Source: Pseudomonadota bacterium (lineage in GTDB: Bacteria; Pseudomonadota; Gammaproteobacteria; Xanthomonadales; Rhodanobacteraceae). Taken from it: DNA of 64,000 nucleotides. The stretch covers positions 42,183-106,182 of the forward strand of contig JAFEFS010000099.1 of NCBI GenBank assembly GCA_018240465.1, given 5' to 3'. The position numbers were made by a program, and so were the translations under genes. Positions 26,635 through 35,608 of the stretch are shown here, in pieces; the stretch's first letter is position 1; each line of letters opens with the position of its first letter. Below the pieces are notes generated by a model. The model was not told the DNA's origin. It did no database searches and was given only the letters and a program-made list of their open reading frames with translations.

Positions 26635-28538
26635 ACCTCGTAACCGAGCCGCTCCAGCATCGGCTTCAAGATCGGCAGCACCGCTTCGAAGGCCTCGCGG
26701 TAGGCGTGCCAGCGGTCGACCGACCTGCGGCTGATGCCTTGGGTGACCTGCGTATAGCTCGGCGTGCTGATGTAGCCCTTGTTTCTCGCGTGTTCGGCAT
26801 AGCGCTTCAGCGGCTCGGTGTCCGCGATGCCGAGGAAGTGGCCGAGGCGCAGCACATGTTCGTCGAAGCGCTCGACCACCGATTCGTAGCGCCATTCCAG
26901 CACGCGCGGCGCGAACACCTCGGCGTGCGCGAACCACTGCTCGAAAGCCGCCACGTACCCGCGCGCCAGGCGCGGCAGCGAGGAACACAGCGCCGCGAAC
27001 GGCGGCGAGCGGAACGGCAGCATGTAGCAGGAGAGGATCACGTCGCAGGGATGGCGCAGGCACAGGATGATGCGCGCCTCGGGATAGAGGCGCAGGATCA
27101 TCGGCAGGGCGAGCATGTTGAGCGGATTCTTGTCCACCAACCGCCGCGTGCCGAGATCGGGCACCACCTGGTCCACCAAGCCAGCGTAGACCTGGCGCAG
27201 CATGCGCGTCTCCTCGAACGTGAGGTTGGCCAGCCCCGCAGGATAGGGCTGCCCGGCGTTTTCCATGCGCTCGATCAGCTCGTAGACGAAAGCACGCTCG
27301 TCCATCGAACGAAATTCAGGATGGGCGTCGATCATCTGCTCGAGCAGCGTGGTGCCCGAGCGCGGGAAGCCAACGATGAAAACCGGGCTTTGCGCAGGCG
27401 GCGGCAGCGTGCTCCAGGCGTCGTGTTCGCGGTGCGTGACGCGCTGCGTGGCCATCGGCAGCGAGCGACTCTCGTCCTCGATCACCCGCGGTGCGATATG
27501 GCGCAGGGTTTCGAGCTGCGCGGCGTGGGCCAGGCGAATGGCGACCAAGGCTTCGCCGGGGCGCCGCAGCTTGTCGAGCGCGGCGGCGAGACCGAAGGCG
27601 GCGCCAGCTCGCGCTTGCGGCGTCTGCGCGCGATCCAGCATCGCCTGCCACAACCCGGCTGCACCTGCATGGTCGCCTTGATGCGCCAGCAGTTGGGCTT
27701 GCGCCCGCATGATCTCGTTGGCTACATCGGAATCGGTATCCGGTAATGCGTCCAGCGCAATCTTTGCCAATTCGGCCTGTGCTTCGGCAAGCCGGTTGCT
27801 GCGCTCGAACAACCGGCTGCGCTGCGCAGCGAAGCGCTGCGCCATGCGCGCTGCGCCTTCGGCATCCGGCGGCAAGGCGGCCTTCTCGAGCACGCTGAGC
27901 GCCATGTCCGCCTCGCCGCGCTCGGTCAGGATGTCGGCCAGCATCAACGCCTGCTCCGCGAGCTGCGGCGGCCACTGCGCGACGCCTTGCAGCATTTCAC
28001 CCTCGCCGGGCACGTCGCCGCAGGTATGGCAGGCCAGCGCTCCCTGCAGGCGCGCGTCGACGAAGCCCGGCGCGAGGCGCACGGCTTCGAACTGGCTGTC
28101 CCGCGCTTCAGGCCAGCGTTGCTGCTGCGCGTACAGCAGGCCGAGGTTGTAGCGGAACTGCGCGTCGTGTGGGGCCAGCTCGATGGCGCGCCGGCAAGCG
28201 TGCTCGGCCTCGCCGAAGTCAGCCACCTCGCGGGCCACGACGCCGAGGTTGTTCCAGTATTCGGGCACACCGGGCCTCGATTGCACCAACTGACGCAACA
28301 TGGCGACAGCCTCGCCGTTGCGCCGCAAAGCGTGCAAGGCCAGCCCGTGCATGAGCAGCACGCCGTCGTTTCTTGCGTGAATCGTCGCTGCGAGCGCGAC
28401 GACCTGTTCCATGTCGCCTGCGTGGAAAGCTGCGGCAATGCGGGTCGAGACCGGGTCCGGCGCCGCGCGCTGTTGGGATGTTCCGGAAGCCATTTTTGCA
28501 TCATGCAACAAAAAAACGTCTGGAACGATTTTTGACAT
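26631..28538 (-). CDS. TPR-containing sulfotransferase
   Basis: A 635-residue cytoplasmic-looking protein. Residues 30-340 hold about eight helical TPR-like units (for example EYWNNLGVVAREVADFGEAE and FRYNLGLLYAQQQRWPEARD). Residues 380-630 form a sulfotransferase with PAPS loop FIVGFPRSGTTLLEQ (about 387-401), RLVDKNPLNMLAL and RIILCLRHPCDVILSCY. This architecture is common in Xanthomonadales and related groups, but acceptors are mostly unknown; tyrosine or peptide sulfation is possible by analogy only. It lies directly downstream of the TonB-dependent receptor gene, separated by a strong terminator, and its TAG overlaps the stop of the convergent fusion gene. The start ATG at 28538 has no strong ribosome site; Met16 is an alternative. 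Confidence 0.88.
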   Translation of the reverse strand: MSKIVPDVFLLHDAKMASGTSQQRAAPDPVSTRIAAAFHAGDMEQVVALAATIHARNDGVLLMHGLALHALRRNGEAVAMLRQLVQSRPGVPEYWNNLGVVAREVADFGEAEHACRRAIELAPHDAQFRYNLGLLYAQQQRWPEARDSQFEAVRLAPGFVDARLQGALACHTCGDVPGEGEMLQGVAQWPPQLAEQALMLADILTERGEADMALSVLEKAALPPDAEGAARMAQRFAAQRSRLFERSNRLAEAQAELAKIALDALPDTDSDVANEIMRAQAQLLAHQGDHAGAAGLWQAMLDRAQTPQARAGAAFGLAAALDKLRRPGEALVAIRLAHAAQLETLRHIAPRVIEDESRSLPMATQRVTHREHDAWSTLPPPAQSPVFIVGFPRSGTTLLEQMIDAHPEFRSMDERAFVYELIERMENAGQPYPAGLANLTFEETRMLRQVYAGLVDQVVPDLGTRRLVDKNPLNMLALPMILRLYPEARIILCLRHPCDVILSCYMLPFRSPPFAALCSSLPRLARGYVAAFEQWFAHAEVFAPRVLEWRYESVVERFDEHVLRLGHFLGIADTEPLKRYAEHARNKGYISTPSYTQVTQGISRRSVDRWHAYREAFEAVLPILKPMLERLGYEV

Positions 28539-28596
28539 CGCGTCAGCGACAAGCCGCAGGGGATCGCCAGGGGCGATGGTGCCGGCTCATACCCTG

Positions 28597-28645
28597 GTCC
28601 TTGATGGCGAAAATCAAAGGGCGACCGTTCTTGGCCGCCCTTCTC
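28597..28645. repeat. Dispersed intergenic repeat, copy 2 (TTGAT..ATCAA type)
   Basis: Read on the minus strand: a GGGCGGCCAAGAACGG block, then CGCCC, then TTTGATTTTCGCCATCAAGG. The core matches the copies at 19.7 and 49.3 kb, with stem TTGAT/ATCAA preserved although the loop differs. It sits immediately beside the TonB-receptor terminator. Confidence 0.6.
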
Positions 28646-28647
28646 AA

Positions 28648-28679
28648 GAAAAAGCGGGGGGCACGTCCCCGCTTTTTTC
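28648..28679. terminator. Bidirectional intrinsic terminator after the TonB-dependent receptor gene
   Basis: AAAAAGCGGGG, a 7-base loop (28660-28666), then CCCCGCTTTTTT. The stem is 11 bp and flanked by A and T runs, so it has a U-tract on either strand. It lies about 30 bases beyond the receptor stop codon (minus strand), and should isolate the receptor from the downstream TPR-sulfotransferase gene. Confidence 0.85.
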
Positions 28680-28707
28680 TTCCGATCGCCTGAAAAGCTG
28701 CGCTTGC

Positions 28708-31590
28708 CTAGAATTTCACCGTCGCGCGGCCCCAGACATAGCGACCCATCACGTCGTAGGTCGCCGTATCCACGTTGAAGTTCATCCCGTTGTAGATCAG
28801 CACCGGCTGGCGATTGAACACGTTGTCGATGCCCAGGTCGAACGAGGTGTGCCACGCCGGGATGGTATAGCCCACCTTGACCGAGTTGTAGGTGATCGAC
28901 GGTTTCGGATCGGTGCCGGTGCCGGTGTCGACATAGGCGCCGAGCACGGTCAGGCCTTTGATATAACGCGTCTGCCACTGCGCCGACCAGTTGTCGTACT
29001 TCCAGTTCAGCGTCACCGTGGCGCGCAGGCGCGAGAGGTTGCCCCATTGCGTAGTGTAGGTGCCCGCATAGTTCGCACTCGATGCGCCGGGGATGTCCAC
29101 GTTGAAGCTGTTCGTGTAGGTGGTTTCGAATCCCACCCTGAAGCGGCCCGGCACGGCGACTTCCGGCAGCAGGTAGCTCACGTTGAAGTCGACCCCGCTC
29201 GTGCTGAGCGTGCCGAGGTTGACTTCCGAAGTGGCGACGTAATAGATGCCGCCCTTGTCGGCACCGGCAGGGTTGCGATGGATCAGTGCGCAGTAGGGGC
29301 TGGCGTCGTTGCCCTTGCAGGTTTCGAACACCGTCGACGACGATAGCGGCGTGAGCAGGTCGCTGAGCGAGATGTGCCAGAAATCGAGCGTGGTGGACAA
29401 GCCTTCCGCCCAGCTCGGCGAGTAGACGAAGCCCAAGTCGAACGATTTGCCATGCTCGGGCTTGAGCTTCAGGCCCGCCACCGCACCGCCCTCGTACAAG
29501 GCGGAGATCTGGCCGCCGCCGCCAGGCGGCGCATAGCCGGGCGGCACATATTGGCAGCCGTTCGGATGCGCGGCGAGGAAGGCCGCCGTCTGGTTCTGGC
29601 AGAAATCGGTGTTGGTCGGGTTGGTGAGTGTCGGGCCGTCGAACAGCTCGTCCGCGTTGGGCGAACGGAATACCTGGGTGGCGGTGCCGCGCACCAGCAA
29701 ATCCTCGACCGGCTTGTATTCGAGTGCGACCTTCCAGTTGGTGGTGGAGCCGGTGATGTTGTAGTCGGAATAGCGCACGCCGACATCGAGGTTCAACGAC
29801 TTGGCAAACGGTGCGTCGGCGAGCAGCGGGAACAGGGCCTCGCCGAACAATTCCTTCACGTCGAAGCTGCCGCTGCCGGGCGAGCCGCAGGCTTCGGCGG
29901 AAACTGCGCAACTCATGGTCGACAGGTCGAGGATCGCATCGCTGGTCACCTGGTAGTCCATCGACTGTTTGCGGTACAGCACGCCGGCCGACAACTGTGC
30001 CGGACCAGCGGCCATCTGGAACAGATCGCCGGAGATGCTGAACGAGGCCTCCTTGTTGCTAAGCGTCTTGTCGTACTGCGGGTTGTTGGTGACCGACACC
30101 GGCAGGGTGGACTGCACGAATGGGTTGCCGCCGTCGTCGATGGCCTTCTGGAAACCGGCGACGTTGGGTTCGTGGAAGTTCGTCTGGTTGCGCGTCGCGT
30201 GGCCGTAGTTGATGTCGGCGTCCCAGAACCAGCCGGTGTCGCCGATCGTGCCCTTGAGGCCGGTGATCAAGTCGATGTTGGTGGAGCCGAAGCTGTGCAG
30301 GCGCGTGCCCGCACCGGTCAGACGCATGGACAATGCGTAGGTGGTGACATCCTTCGGGCAGCTCGGGAACGCGGTGTTGCAGAACGTCACGCCGAACGGA
30401 TTGAACTTGTTGCTGGCTGGCACCATCCAGCCGTCGCCCGTGCTGGCGATCGCCGGCCCGTCCTGTCCGGCCGACGAGGTGTGGTTGTAGAAGAAATCGA
30501 CGTAGTAGGTCAGCGAGTCCGTGATCTTGTAATTTCCGAGCAGGAACGCGTTCGTGCGCTCCTGTTTGGTCTGAATGTAGTTGTAGGCGGCGTAGTTGAA
30601 TTTATCGCTGTTGACCAGGCAGCGGTAGTCGCTGAGTGACGTGCCGTCGCCCGAGCCGCGCGTGAGCGTTTTGCACCCGCGCTGAACAGCCAACGGATCG
30701 CCGGAGGGAAGGGTGATCCTGCCCGTCGGGACGTTGGACGAACCGACCGGCCCTTGCAGGCCCGAGCTGTACAGGTAGTACTGGAAGGCGGAGAATTTGC
30801 GCGCCGGAGCGAGCATCGGGCTGTACTTGTTGTAATTGAGGCCACCGACGATGTTGCCCTGATCGCCTGTCGCGCCGACCGTCAGTTCGATGCCACGGCG
30901 CGCGCCGTTACCGTCGGGAGGATAGGCAATGCCGTATCGATCTTTTATGAACTTCTTTCCTTCGCTTGACTGCGACCAGTCCTCAACCGGCGAATAGCCG
31001 CCGTTGACACTGACTTCGATTCCGCTGAAATCCTTGCGCAGGATGAAATTGGCCACGCCGCCGATCGCGTCGGAACCGTAGGCCGTGGTGGCTCCCGAAG
31101 CGAGCACGTCGACCCGTTCGATCATGTTCGCGGGCAGCATGTTGATGTCGGCATTGGCCAGGCGATGGCCATCGACCAGCATCAAGGTGCGTTGATCGCC
31201 CAGTCCGCGCAGCGAGATGCGCGAGGCGCCGTCGCCACCTTCCAGTGTGGGGCTGGCAACGCCACCGCCGTTGCTGTTGTTTGTGGGATTGGTGGCGAAG
31301 CCCCCAAAACTCGGCAGGGCCTGCAGCACGTTGCCCAAGGTTGGATTGCCGTTGTCGGTCAGCGCCTGACGACTCAGCGTCACCACGGGACTGGCGGTTT
31401 CCGTATCGACGCGGCGGATCAGCGACCCGGTTACCTCGATGGCCTGGAGGGTTTTGGTTTCCTTCGGCGGCGCGGTCTTGTTGTTGTCCTGATTCGCGTC
31501 CTGCGCATGTATGACGGCCGCGCTGGACACCAATCCAAGAGACAACGCCAACCGCACCGCCCGCGACAAGGAATTCTGTTTCGTACGCAT
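28708..31590 (-). CDS. TonB-dependent outer-membrane receptor
   Basis: A 960-residue outer-membrane receptor. MRTKQNSLSRAVRLALSLGL starts a signal peptide cleaved near IHAQ; the plug domain follows, with LQAIEVTGSLIRRVDTETAS, RISLRGLGDQRTLMLVDGHR, IERVDVLASGATTAYGSDA and GGVANFILRKDF. The barrel ends with aromatic F (ATVKF). No FecA-type N-terminal signalling extension is present. The ATG at 31590 follows GGGAG; an adjacent GTG two codons upstream is less likely. The ligand is not deducible. Many such receptors in Xanthomonadales import glycans, peptides or metals. Its neighbours, a TPR-sulfotransferase and a hydroxylase-sulfotransferase fusion, hint at a modified peptide or protein, but that is inference. 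Confidence 0.93.
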   Translation of the reverse strand: MRTKQNSLSRAVRLALSLGLVSSAAVIHAQDANQDNNKTAPPKETKTLQAIEVTGSLIRRVDTETASPVVTLSRQALTDNGNPTLGNVLQALPSFGGFATNPTNNSNGGGVASPTLEGGDGASRISLRGLGDQRTLMLVDGHRLANADINMLPANMIERVDVLASGATTAYGSDAIGGVANFILRKDFSGIEVSVNGGYSPVEDWSQSSEGKKFIKDRYGIAYPPDGNGARRGIELTVGATGDQGNIVGGLNYNKYSPMLAPARKFSAFQYYLYSSGLQGPVGSSNVPTGRITLPSGDPLAVQRGCKTLTRGSGDGTSLSDYRCLVNSDKFNYAAYNYIQTKQERTNAFLLGNYKITDSLTYYVDFFYNHTSSAGQDGPAIASTGDGWMVPASNKFNPFGVTFCNTAFPSCPKDVTTYALSMRLTGAGTRLHSFGSTNIDLITGLKGTIGDTGWFWDADINYGHATRNQTNFHEPNVAGFQKAIDDGGNPFVQSTLPVSVTNNPQYDKTLSNKEASFSISGDLFQMAAGPAQLSAGVLYRKQSMDYQVTSDAILDLSTMSCAVSAEACGSPGSGSFDVKELFGEALFPLLADAPFAKSLNLDVGVRYSDYNITGSTTNWKVALEYKPVEDLLVRGTATQVFRSPNADELFDGPTLTNPTNTDFCQNQTAAFLAAHPNGCQYVPPGYAPPGGGGQISALYEGGAVAGLKLKPEHGKSFDLGFVYSPSWAEGLSTTLDFWHISLSDLLTPLSSSTVFETCKGNDASPYCALIHRNPAGADKGGIYYVATSEVNLGTLSTSGVDFNVSYLLPEVAVPGRFRVGFETTYTNSFNVDIPGASSANYAGTYTTQWGNLSRLRATVTLNWKYDNWSAQWQTRYIKGLTVLGAYVDTGTGTDPKPSITYNSVKVGYTIPAWHTSFDLGIDNVFNRQPVLIYNGMNFNVDTATYDVMGRYVWGRATVKF

Positions 31591-31749
31591 GATCACTCCC
31601 GAATTAGTGGCGCAACAGCAATGAACGGCCCCCCTGCACGACGGGAGCCACCGATGAGATTTTTGGATTGTTATTCCCTACCCCGGAAATATCCTTGCAG
31701 GAAATGACTTGTAAAGCCAGCGTAACAATCGAACGCTTGTTTGGGCCCG

Positions 31750-31790
31750 TCGCCGACGTAGTTCCGCGTCGGCGAACCGATGGCTACAAT
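31750..31790 (+). promoter_or_regulatory. Inverted repeat and -10-like box upstream of speE
   Basis: TCGCCGACG (31750-31758) and CGTCGGCGA (31767-31775) form a perfect 9-bp inverted repeat with an 8-base gap, directly upstream of TACAAT (31785-31790). It lies 48-73 bases before the speE start. It could be an operator or part of the leader; no matching -35 was found. Confidence 0.35.
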
Positions 31791-31822
31791 CGCGCCCCTC
31801 CCCTTTTTCCCGCGGAACGCCC

Positions 31823-32677
31823 ATGTCGAACGCACACACTTTCTGGCTCAACGAAGAGCACGAGTATTCCGGCTCCTCGATCGGCTTCCGCGTGACGAAA
31901 AAGCTGCATGAGGAAAAGACGCCGTTCCAGACGATCGCGATCTACGACACGACCGACTGGGGCAAGCTGATGACCATCGACGGTTGCATGATGGTCACCA
32001 CGCGCGACAATTTCTTCTACCACGAGATGATGTCGCACCCGGCGCTGTACACGCATGCGAGCCCGAAGAACGTCGTCATCATCGGCGGCGGCGACTGCGG
32101 CACGCTGCGCGAAGTGCTTCGCCACAAGTCGGTCGAAAGTGCGATCCAGGTCGAGATCGACGAGCGCGTGACCCGCCTCGCCGAGCAGTATTTTCCCGAA
32201 CTGTGCGAATCCAACCACGACCCGCGCGCGCAGTTGCTGTTCATCGACGGCATCCAGTGGATGGCCAAGGCCAGGCCCGAATCGCTCGACATCATCATCA
32301 TCGACTCGACCGACCCGATCGGTCCGGCCGAAGGCCTGTTCAATGCGGCGTTCTACAAGACGTGTCTCACGGCGCTGCGTCCGGATGGCATCCTCGTGCA
32401 GCAGAGCGAATCGCCGCTCGCGCACCTGCCGCTGCTCACCGACATCCGCAACGCGCTGACCACCGCCGGCTTCGAGTCGCTGCAAACGATCTGCTTCCCG
32501 CAACCCTGCTATCCGTCCGGCTGGTGGAGCGGCACGATGGCGCGCAAGCGCGGCAAGCTCGACTCGTTCCGCGAGGCCGCCGCCGCCGCGAAACCGTTCG
32601 CGACCCAGTACTACAACCTCGACATGCACAAGACCGCACTGGCGCAGCCGGAGTTTCTCAAGCGCGCGTTCGGGTGA
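31823..32677 (+). CDS. speE: Spermidine synthase SpeE
   Basis: SpeE transfers the aminopropyl group from decarboxylated SAM to putrescine. The 284-residue protein has the family hallmarks FFYHEMMSHPAL, VVIIGGGDCGTLREVL (SAM-binding), VQVEIDERV and the putrescine-binding IIIIDSTDPIGPAEGLF. Length matches bacterial SpeE. The ATG at 31823 begins MSNAHTFWLNEEHEYSG, the usual N-terminus. It diverges from the TonB-receptor gene and is followed by a secreted-protein gene. Together with speA it indicates the arginine-decarboxylase polyamine route, though the agmatinase and SAM decarboxylase genes must lie elsewhere. Confidence 0.96.
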   Translation: MSNAHTFWLNEEHEYSGSSIGFRVTKKLHEEKTPFQTIAIYDTTDWGKLMTIDGCMMVTTRDNFFYHEMMSHPALYTHASPKNVVIIGGGDCGTLREVLRHKSVESAIQVEIDERVTRLAEQYFPELCESNHDPRAQLLFIDGIQWMAKARPESLDIIIIDSTDPIGPAEGLFNAAFYKTCLTALRPDGILVQQSESPLAHLPLLTDIRNALTTAGFESLQTICFPQPCYPSGWWSGTMARKRGKLDSFREAAAAAKPFATQYYNLDMHKTALAQPEFLKRAFG

Positions 32678-32752
32678 TTTTCAGCGGCGCCCATCACGAT
32701 CACGCAAGGTATGTTGTGCTGTCGCGGTTTCCACATCGGTTCGGGAGCGTGT

Positions 32753-33919
32753 ATGCGCAAGCGGGTTTTTTCGTTGCTGGTGTCGGGCGCGAGCCTGCTC
32801 GCAGGCACGGGCGAACTCAGTCCAGCGTGGGCCGAAGGCGCTCCATCAGCGGCAACCGGCGATGCCGCCGGGCAAACCGGCCAGACCGACCCGGCGGCCG
32901 ATCCCGAATCCGCACGACTGAACGAAATCGACAAAACATACCGCGCCAAGCTCGCGCAGACGCTGGGCGCCAGCGCCGACCCGCGCGACTGGGCGCTGGC
33001 ATCCCTGATCACCGGCGCGCAAACGGAACTCGCCCGGTCGCTCCACACGCGCGCCGCTGACGCTCCCGGCGATGCCCTCGTGCAGTGGATCGTGTTGTCG
33101 CAGTCCTCCGCCCGTTCCGCATCGGCCGTTGCGGATGCAGACGCACTGACCCGTCTGCAAGCCATCGAAGCCGGCAACGCCAGCGTGTGGATGTACGCGC
33201 TGATGCGCGCGGCGCAACTTCACGATGCGGGCGCAATCGACGAAGCGATGCGCCACATGGCGGCAAGCACGTACACGGACGAGCATTGGTACGATGCGCA
33301 AAAGGCGCTGATCGAGGTGTTCAAACGCAATCCACCGCCGGATGAATACTTCGCGCTCGCGTCGTCCGCCCAGTCCACGCCGGGGACGGAATCGCTGACC
33401 CGCGAATCCTGGCCTTACTTCGCAAGCGTTGCCATCGTCGCAGCGATGCCGTTGCCGGCGTATCAATCCTTGGCCAATGCGTGCAAGCCGCGCGCCGACT
33501 TCCAGCCCGGCGCCGCGCGCATCGGCGACTGCGCGAAGACCGGTCGCACGATGGCGGCGAAGGGCAATACCCTGGTCGCCAATCGTATCGGCTTCACCCT
33601 GCTGCGTGTCACCCACGCCTACAACGATGACGACGTGCGGCTTGCGCGCGCCCAAGACTGGATTTGGGAAAAATCCATCGGACTCTACGCCGACACCAGC
33701 CGATTGCCGTCCGCAGCAAAGCTGATCGCACGCGTGGACGATCAGAATGCCACCGGCAACGAACTGGAGGCCATGCGCCGCGAACTCGTGCGCGAAGGCC
33801 TGCCAACCGAGCCGCCCGCGGATTGGATCGATACGCGTTCGCCCTTCTCCGCCGAGCGCCTGCGCGCCGATGAAACCGCGCTCACGCCGAAGTCGAACCG
33901 AGCGCCACCTGCGCCATAA
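32753..33919 (+). CDS. Hypothetical secreted protein, paralogue A
   Basis: A 388-residue protein of unknown function. The start at 32753 (MRKRVFSLLVSGASLLAGTG) follows GGGAG and opens a signal peptide cleaved near AWAEG. The mature part is helical (IDEAMRHMAASTYTDEHWYD, ALIEVFKRNPPPDEYFALAS) and contains a Cys pair in ANACKPR and GDCAKTG. It is clearly related to the protein at 34406-35551: both share a LQ.I(E/D).xN.(S/A)VW segment, a DC..(T/V)(G/A)R..(A)A.G(N/G)T segment with following IGF, and a TEPPADW/TDPPGDW motif near the C-terminus. The two paralogues flank an opposite-strand gene. No domain is recognised. Confidence 0.78.
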   Translation: MRKRVFSLLVSGASLLAGTGELSPAWAEGAPSAATGDAAGQTGQTDPAADPESARLNEIDKTYRAKLAQTLGASADPRDWALASLITGAQTELARSLHTRAADAPGDALVQWIVLSQSSARSASAVADADALTRLQAIEAGNASVWMYALMRAAQLHDAGAIDEAMRHMAASTYTDEHWYDAQKALIEVFKRNPPPDEYFALASSAQSTPGTESLTRESWPYFASVAIVAAMPLPAYQSLANACKPRADFQPGAARIGDCAKTGRTMAAKGNTLVANRIGFTLLRVTHAYNDDDVRLARAQDWIWEKSIGLYADTSRLPSAAKLIARVDDQNATGNELEAMRRELVREGLPTEPPADWIDTRSPFSAERLRADETALTPKSNRAPPAP

Positions 33920-33925
33920 GCGGAC

Positions 33926-34240
33926 TCACTTTTCGGAACGCCGCGCCCGCCAGCGCGCCCAGTTCGCGCTGGCGCAGAAATCGAAGCGGTCGAGCAGGCG
34001 CGCGATGAGCTGCGATTCGCCGGCGATCAGCGCCGCGCCGATGGCCATGACCAGCAGCCCCGGCCCCGGCGTCACCAGCATGACGATGCCGACGAGGAGC
34101 AGGAGCACGCCGCCGATCACCGCGAAAACCGTGCGCACGAGGTGCGGGCGCGCCTGCCGCCGCCGATGCCGGCGGCGGAAACGTGTGCCGCTGCGTGCGG
34201 CGAGGAATGCGCGGAAATGCATGCGCAGCCAGTCGAACAT
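33926..34240 (-). CDS. PGPGW-family small transmembrane protein
   Basis: A 104-residue membrane protein of the PGPGW family (putative transmembrane protein, function unknown). The central segment AVIGGVLLLLVGIVMLVTPG and following GPGLLVMAIGAALIAGES contain the signature PGPG turn between two hydrophobic helices (here PGPGL). The N-terminus is very basic (RSGTRFRRRHRRRQARPH) and would stay in the cytoplasm. The ATG at 34240 gives MFDWLRMHFRAFLAA. It lies on the opposite strand between two paralogous secreted-protein genes and ends only six bases from the first one. Confidence 0.8.
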   Translation of the reverse strand: MFDWLRMHFRAFLAARSGTRFRRRHRRRQARPHLVRTVFAVIGGVLLLLVGIVMLVTPGPGLLVMAIGAALIAGESQLIARLLDRFDFCASANWARWRARRSEK

Positions 34241-34405
34241 GTCCGCTCCGCCTGAGGGAATCCGACTCTGATGCCGTCGCGGTCGGCGAAGTTCAAGTCC
34301 CCGAGGCCCTATCCGCTTTCGATGGACGCAAGCTGAACCGCCTGCCGCGAGGACTGCCGGCATGCGGTTACACTGGACCGACGTATCGATTTGAAGAGGA
34401 CGGCC

Positions 34406-35551
34406 ATGTCTCGCTTCACAACCCTGATTCTCGCCGCCTGTGCCGTGGCCGGCGCGGGCCACGCCCCGATCGTCGTCGCGCAGAATGCCGCGGCGGCGCC
34501 CAAGACCGCGGCCGCGCCGGCGAAGAAGGCCACACCGGCGAAAGCCGCCACGGAGAAGAAGGTGGCGCCAGCGTCGACGGCGCCGGCCGAAGACGCGACG
34601 TTCAAGCTGTTCCGCCACGACCTGATCAATCTGCTCGCGCTGAGCGGCGACGCGCGCCGGCAGATCGCCGCGGCGCAGTTCGCCGCGCCCGACCGGAAGG
34701 ACCCCTCGCGCTCGGCGCTGAAGAAGACGCCGGCACTGGTCAAGCGCGCGCTCGAACTCGGTCCGCAGGACCCGCTCGTGCTCTGGATCGCGGCGTCGAA
34801 CGCCTGCCTGGACCAGCCGGGCTGCGCCGATCCCGCAGCGCTGAAGACGTTGCAGGGCATCGATGCGGACAACACCGCGGTCTGGCTGCTGTCCTGGCCC
34901 GAAGGCAACGCCGAGATGCAGCGCGCCAGCGTCGCGCGCATGGCGCAAACACAGCGCTACGACGACTATTGGGGCACCGACGTCGCCGCGCTCTATCACG
35001 CCCTCGAGATCCTGCCGGTACCCAAGGAAATCACCGCGCTCGGCCTGAGCTCGGAAAGCGCGCGGATCAATTTCGCGACCTCGATCGCGAGCGCGTTCCT
35101 GCCGCAACCGCTGCAAGGCCTGCATCAGTTCTGCACCATGTCCGACGCAGCCAAGGACGACGCCACGGTGGCCGACTGCGTCGCGGTGGCACGCAAGCTC
35201 GAGGCCGGCGGCACCTTCGTCGCCCAGGGTATCGGCTTTGCGATCGAGGAAGCGCTGCTGCAACCGGGTGTCGACAAGGACGTGATGGGAGCGCGCCGGC
35301 GCGCGGCCGCGTGGCAGAAAGAGAAGTTCATGGAGCTGTCCGCACGCTTCTCGCGCGAACCCGCGCTCGCCCAGGCCTACGTCGAGGCGCTGGAGAAAGA
35401 GCCGGATGCGGCCGCCGCGTTGATCGTCTTCCTGCGCGGACAAAAACAGCGCACCGACCCGCCGGGCGACTGGCAGCCGACGCCGGCGGCGACTGCGCCC
35501 GATCCATCGGCCGCCCCTGCATTACCCCCCGCAGCACCCGGGCAGCCCTAG
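34406..35551 (+). CDS. Hypothetical secreted protein, paralogue B
   Basis: A 381-residue protein related to the one at 32753-33919. The start at 34406 (MSRFTTLILAACAVAGAGHA) follows AGAGGA and gives a signal peptide, cleaved near VVAQ. An Ala/Lys-rich linker (AAPKTAAAPAKKATPAKAAT) precedes a helical body with Cys pairs in NACLDQPGCAD and in FCTMSD/ADCVAVA. Shared landmarks with paralogue A include LQGIDADNTAVW, ARKLEAGGTFVAQGIGFAI and TDPPGDWQP. It ends in a Pro/Ala tail. Function is unknown; a divergent tandem duplication followed by insertion or inversion of the middle gene is the simplest history. Confidence 0.78.
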   Translation: MSRFTTLILAACAVAGAGHAPIVVAQNAAAAPKTAAAPAKKATPAKAATEKKVAPASTAPAEDATFKLFRHDLINLLALSGDARRQIAAAQFAAPDRKDPSRSALKKTPALVKRALELGPQDPLVLWIAASNACLDQPGCADPAALKTLQGIDADNTAVWLLSWPEGNAEMQRASVARMAQTQRYDDYWGTDVAALYHALEILPVPKEITALGLSSESARINFATSIASAFLPQPLQGLHQFCTMSDAAKDDATVADCVAVARKLEAGGTFVAQGIGFAIEEALLQPGVDKDVMGARRRAAAWQKEKFMELSARFSREPALAQAYVEALEKEPDAAAALIVFLRGQKQRTDPPGDWQPTPAATAPDPSAAPALPPAAPGQP

Positions 35552-35608
35552 CCGGAGTGCGGGTCGCCGTGTACTCTTGCGCGACGATTGTTGCCCAGGA
35601 GTAGCGCG

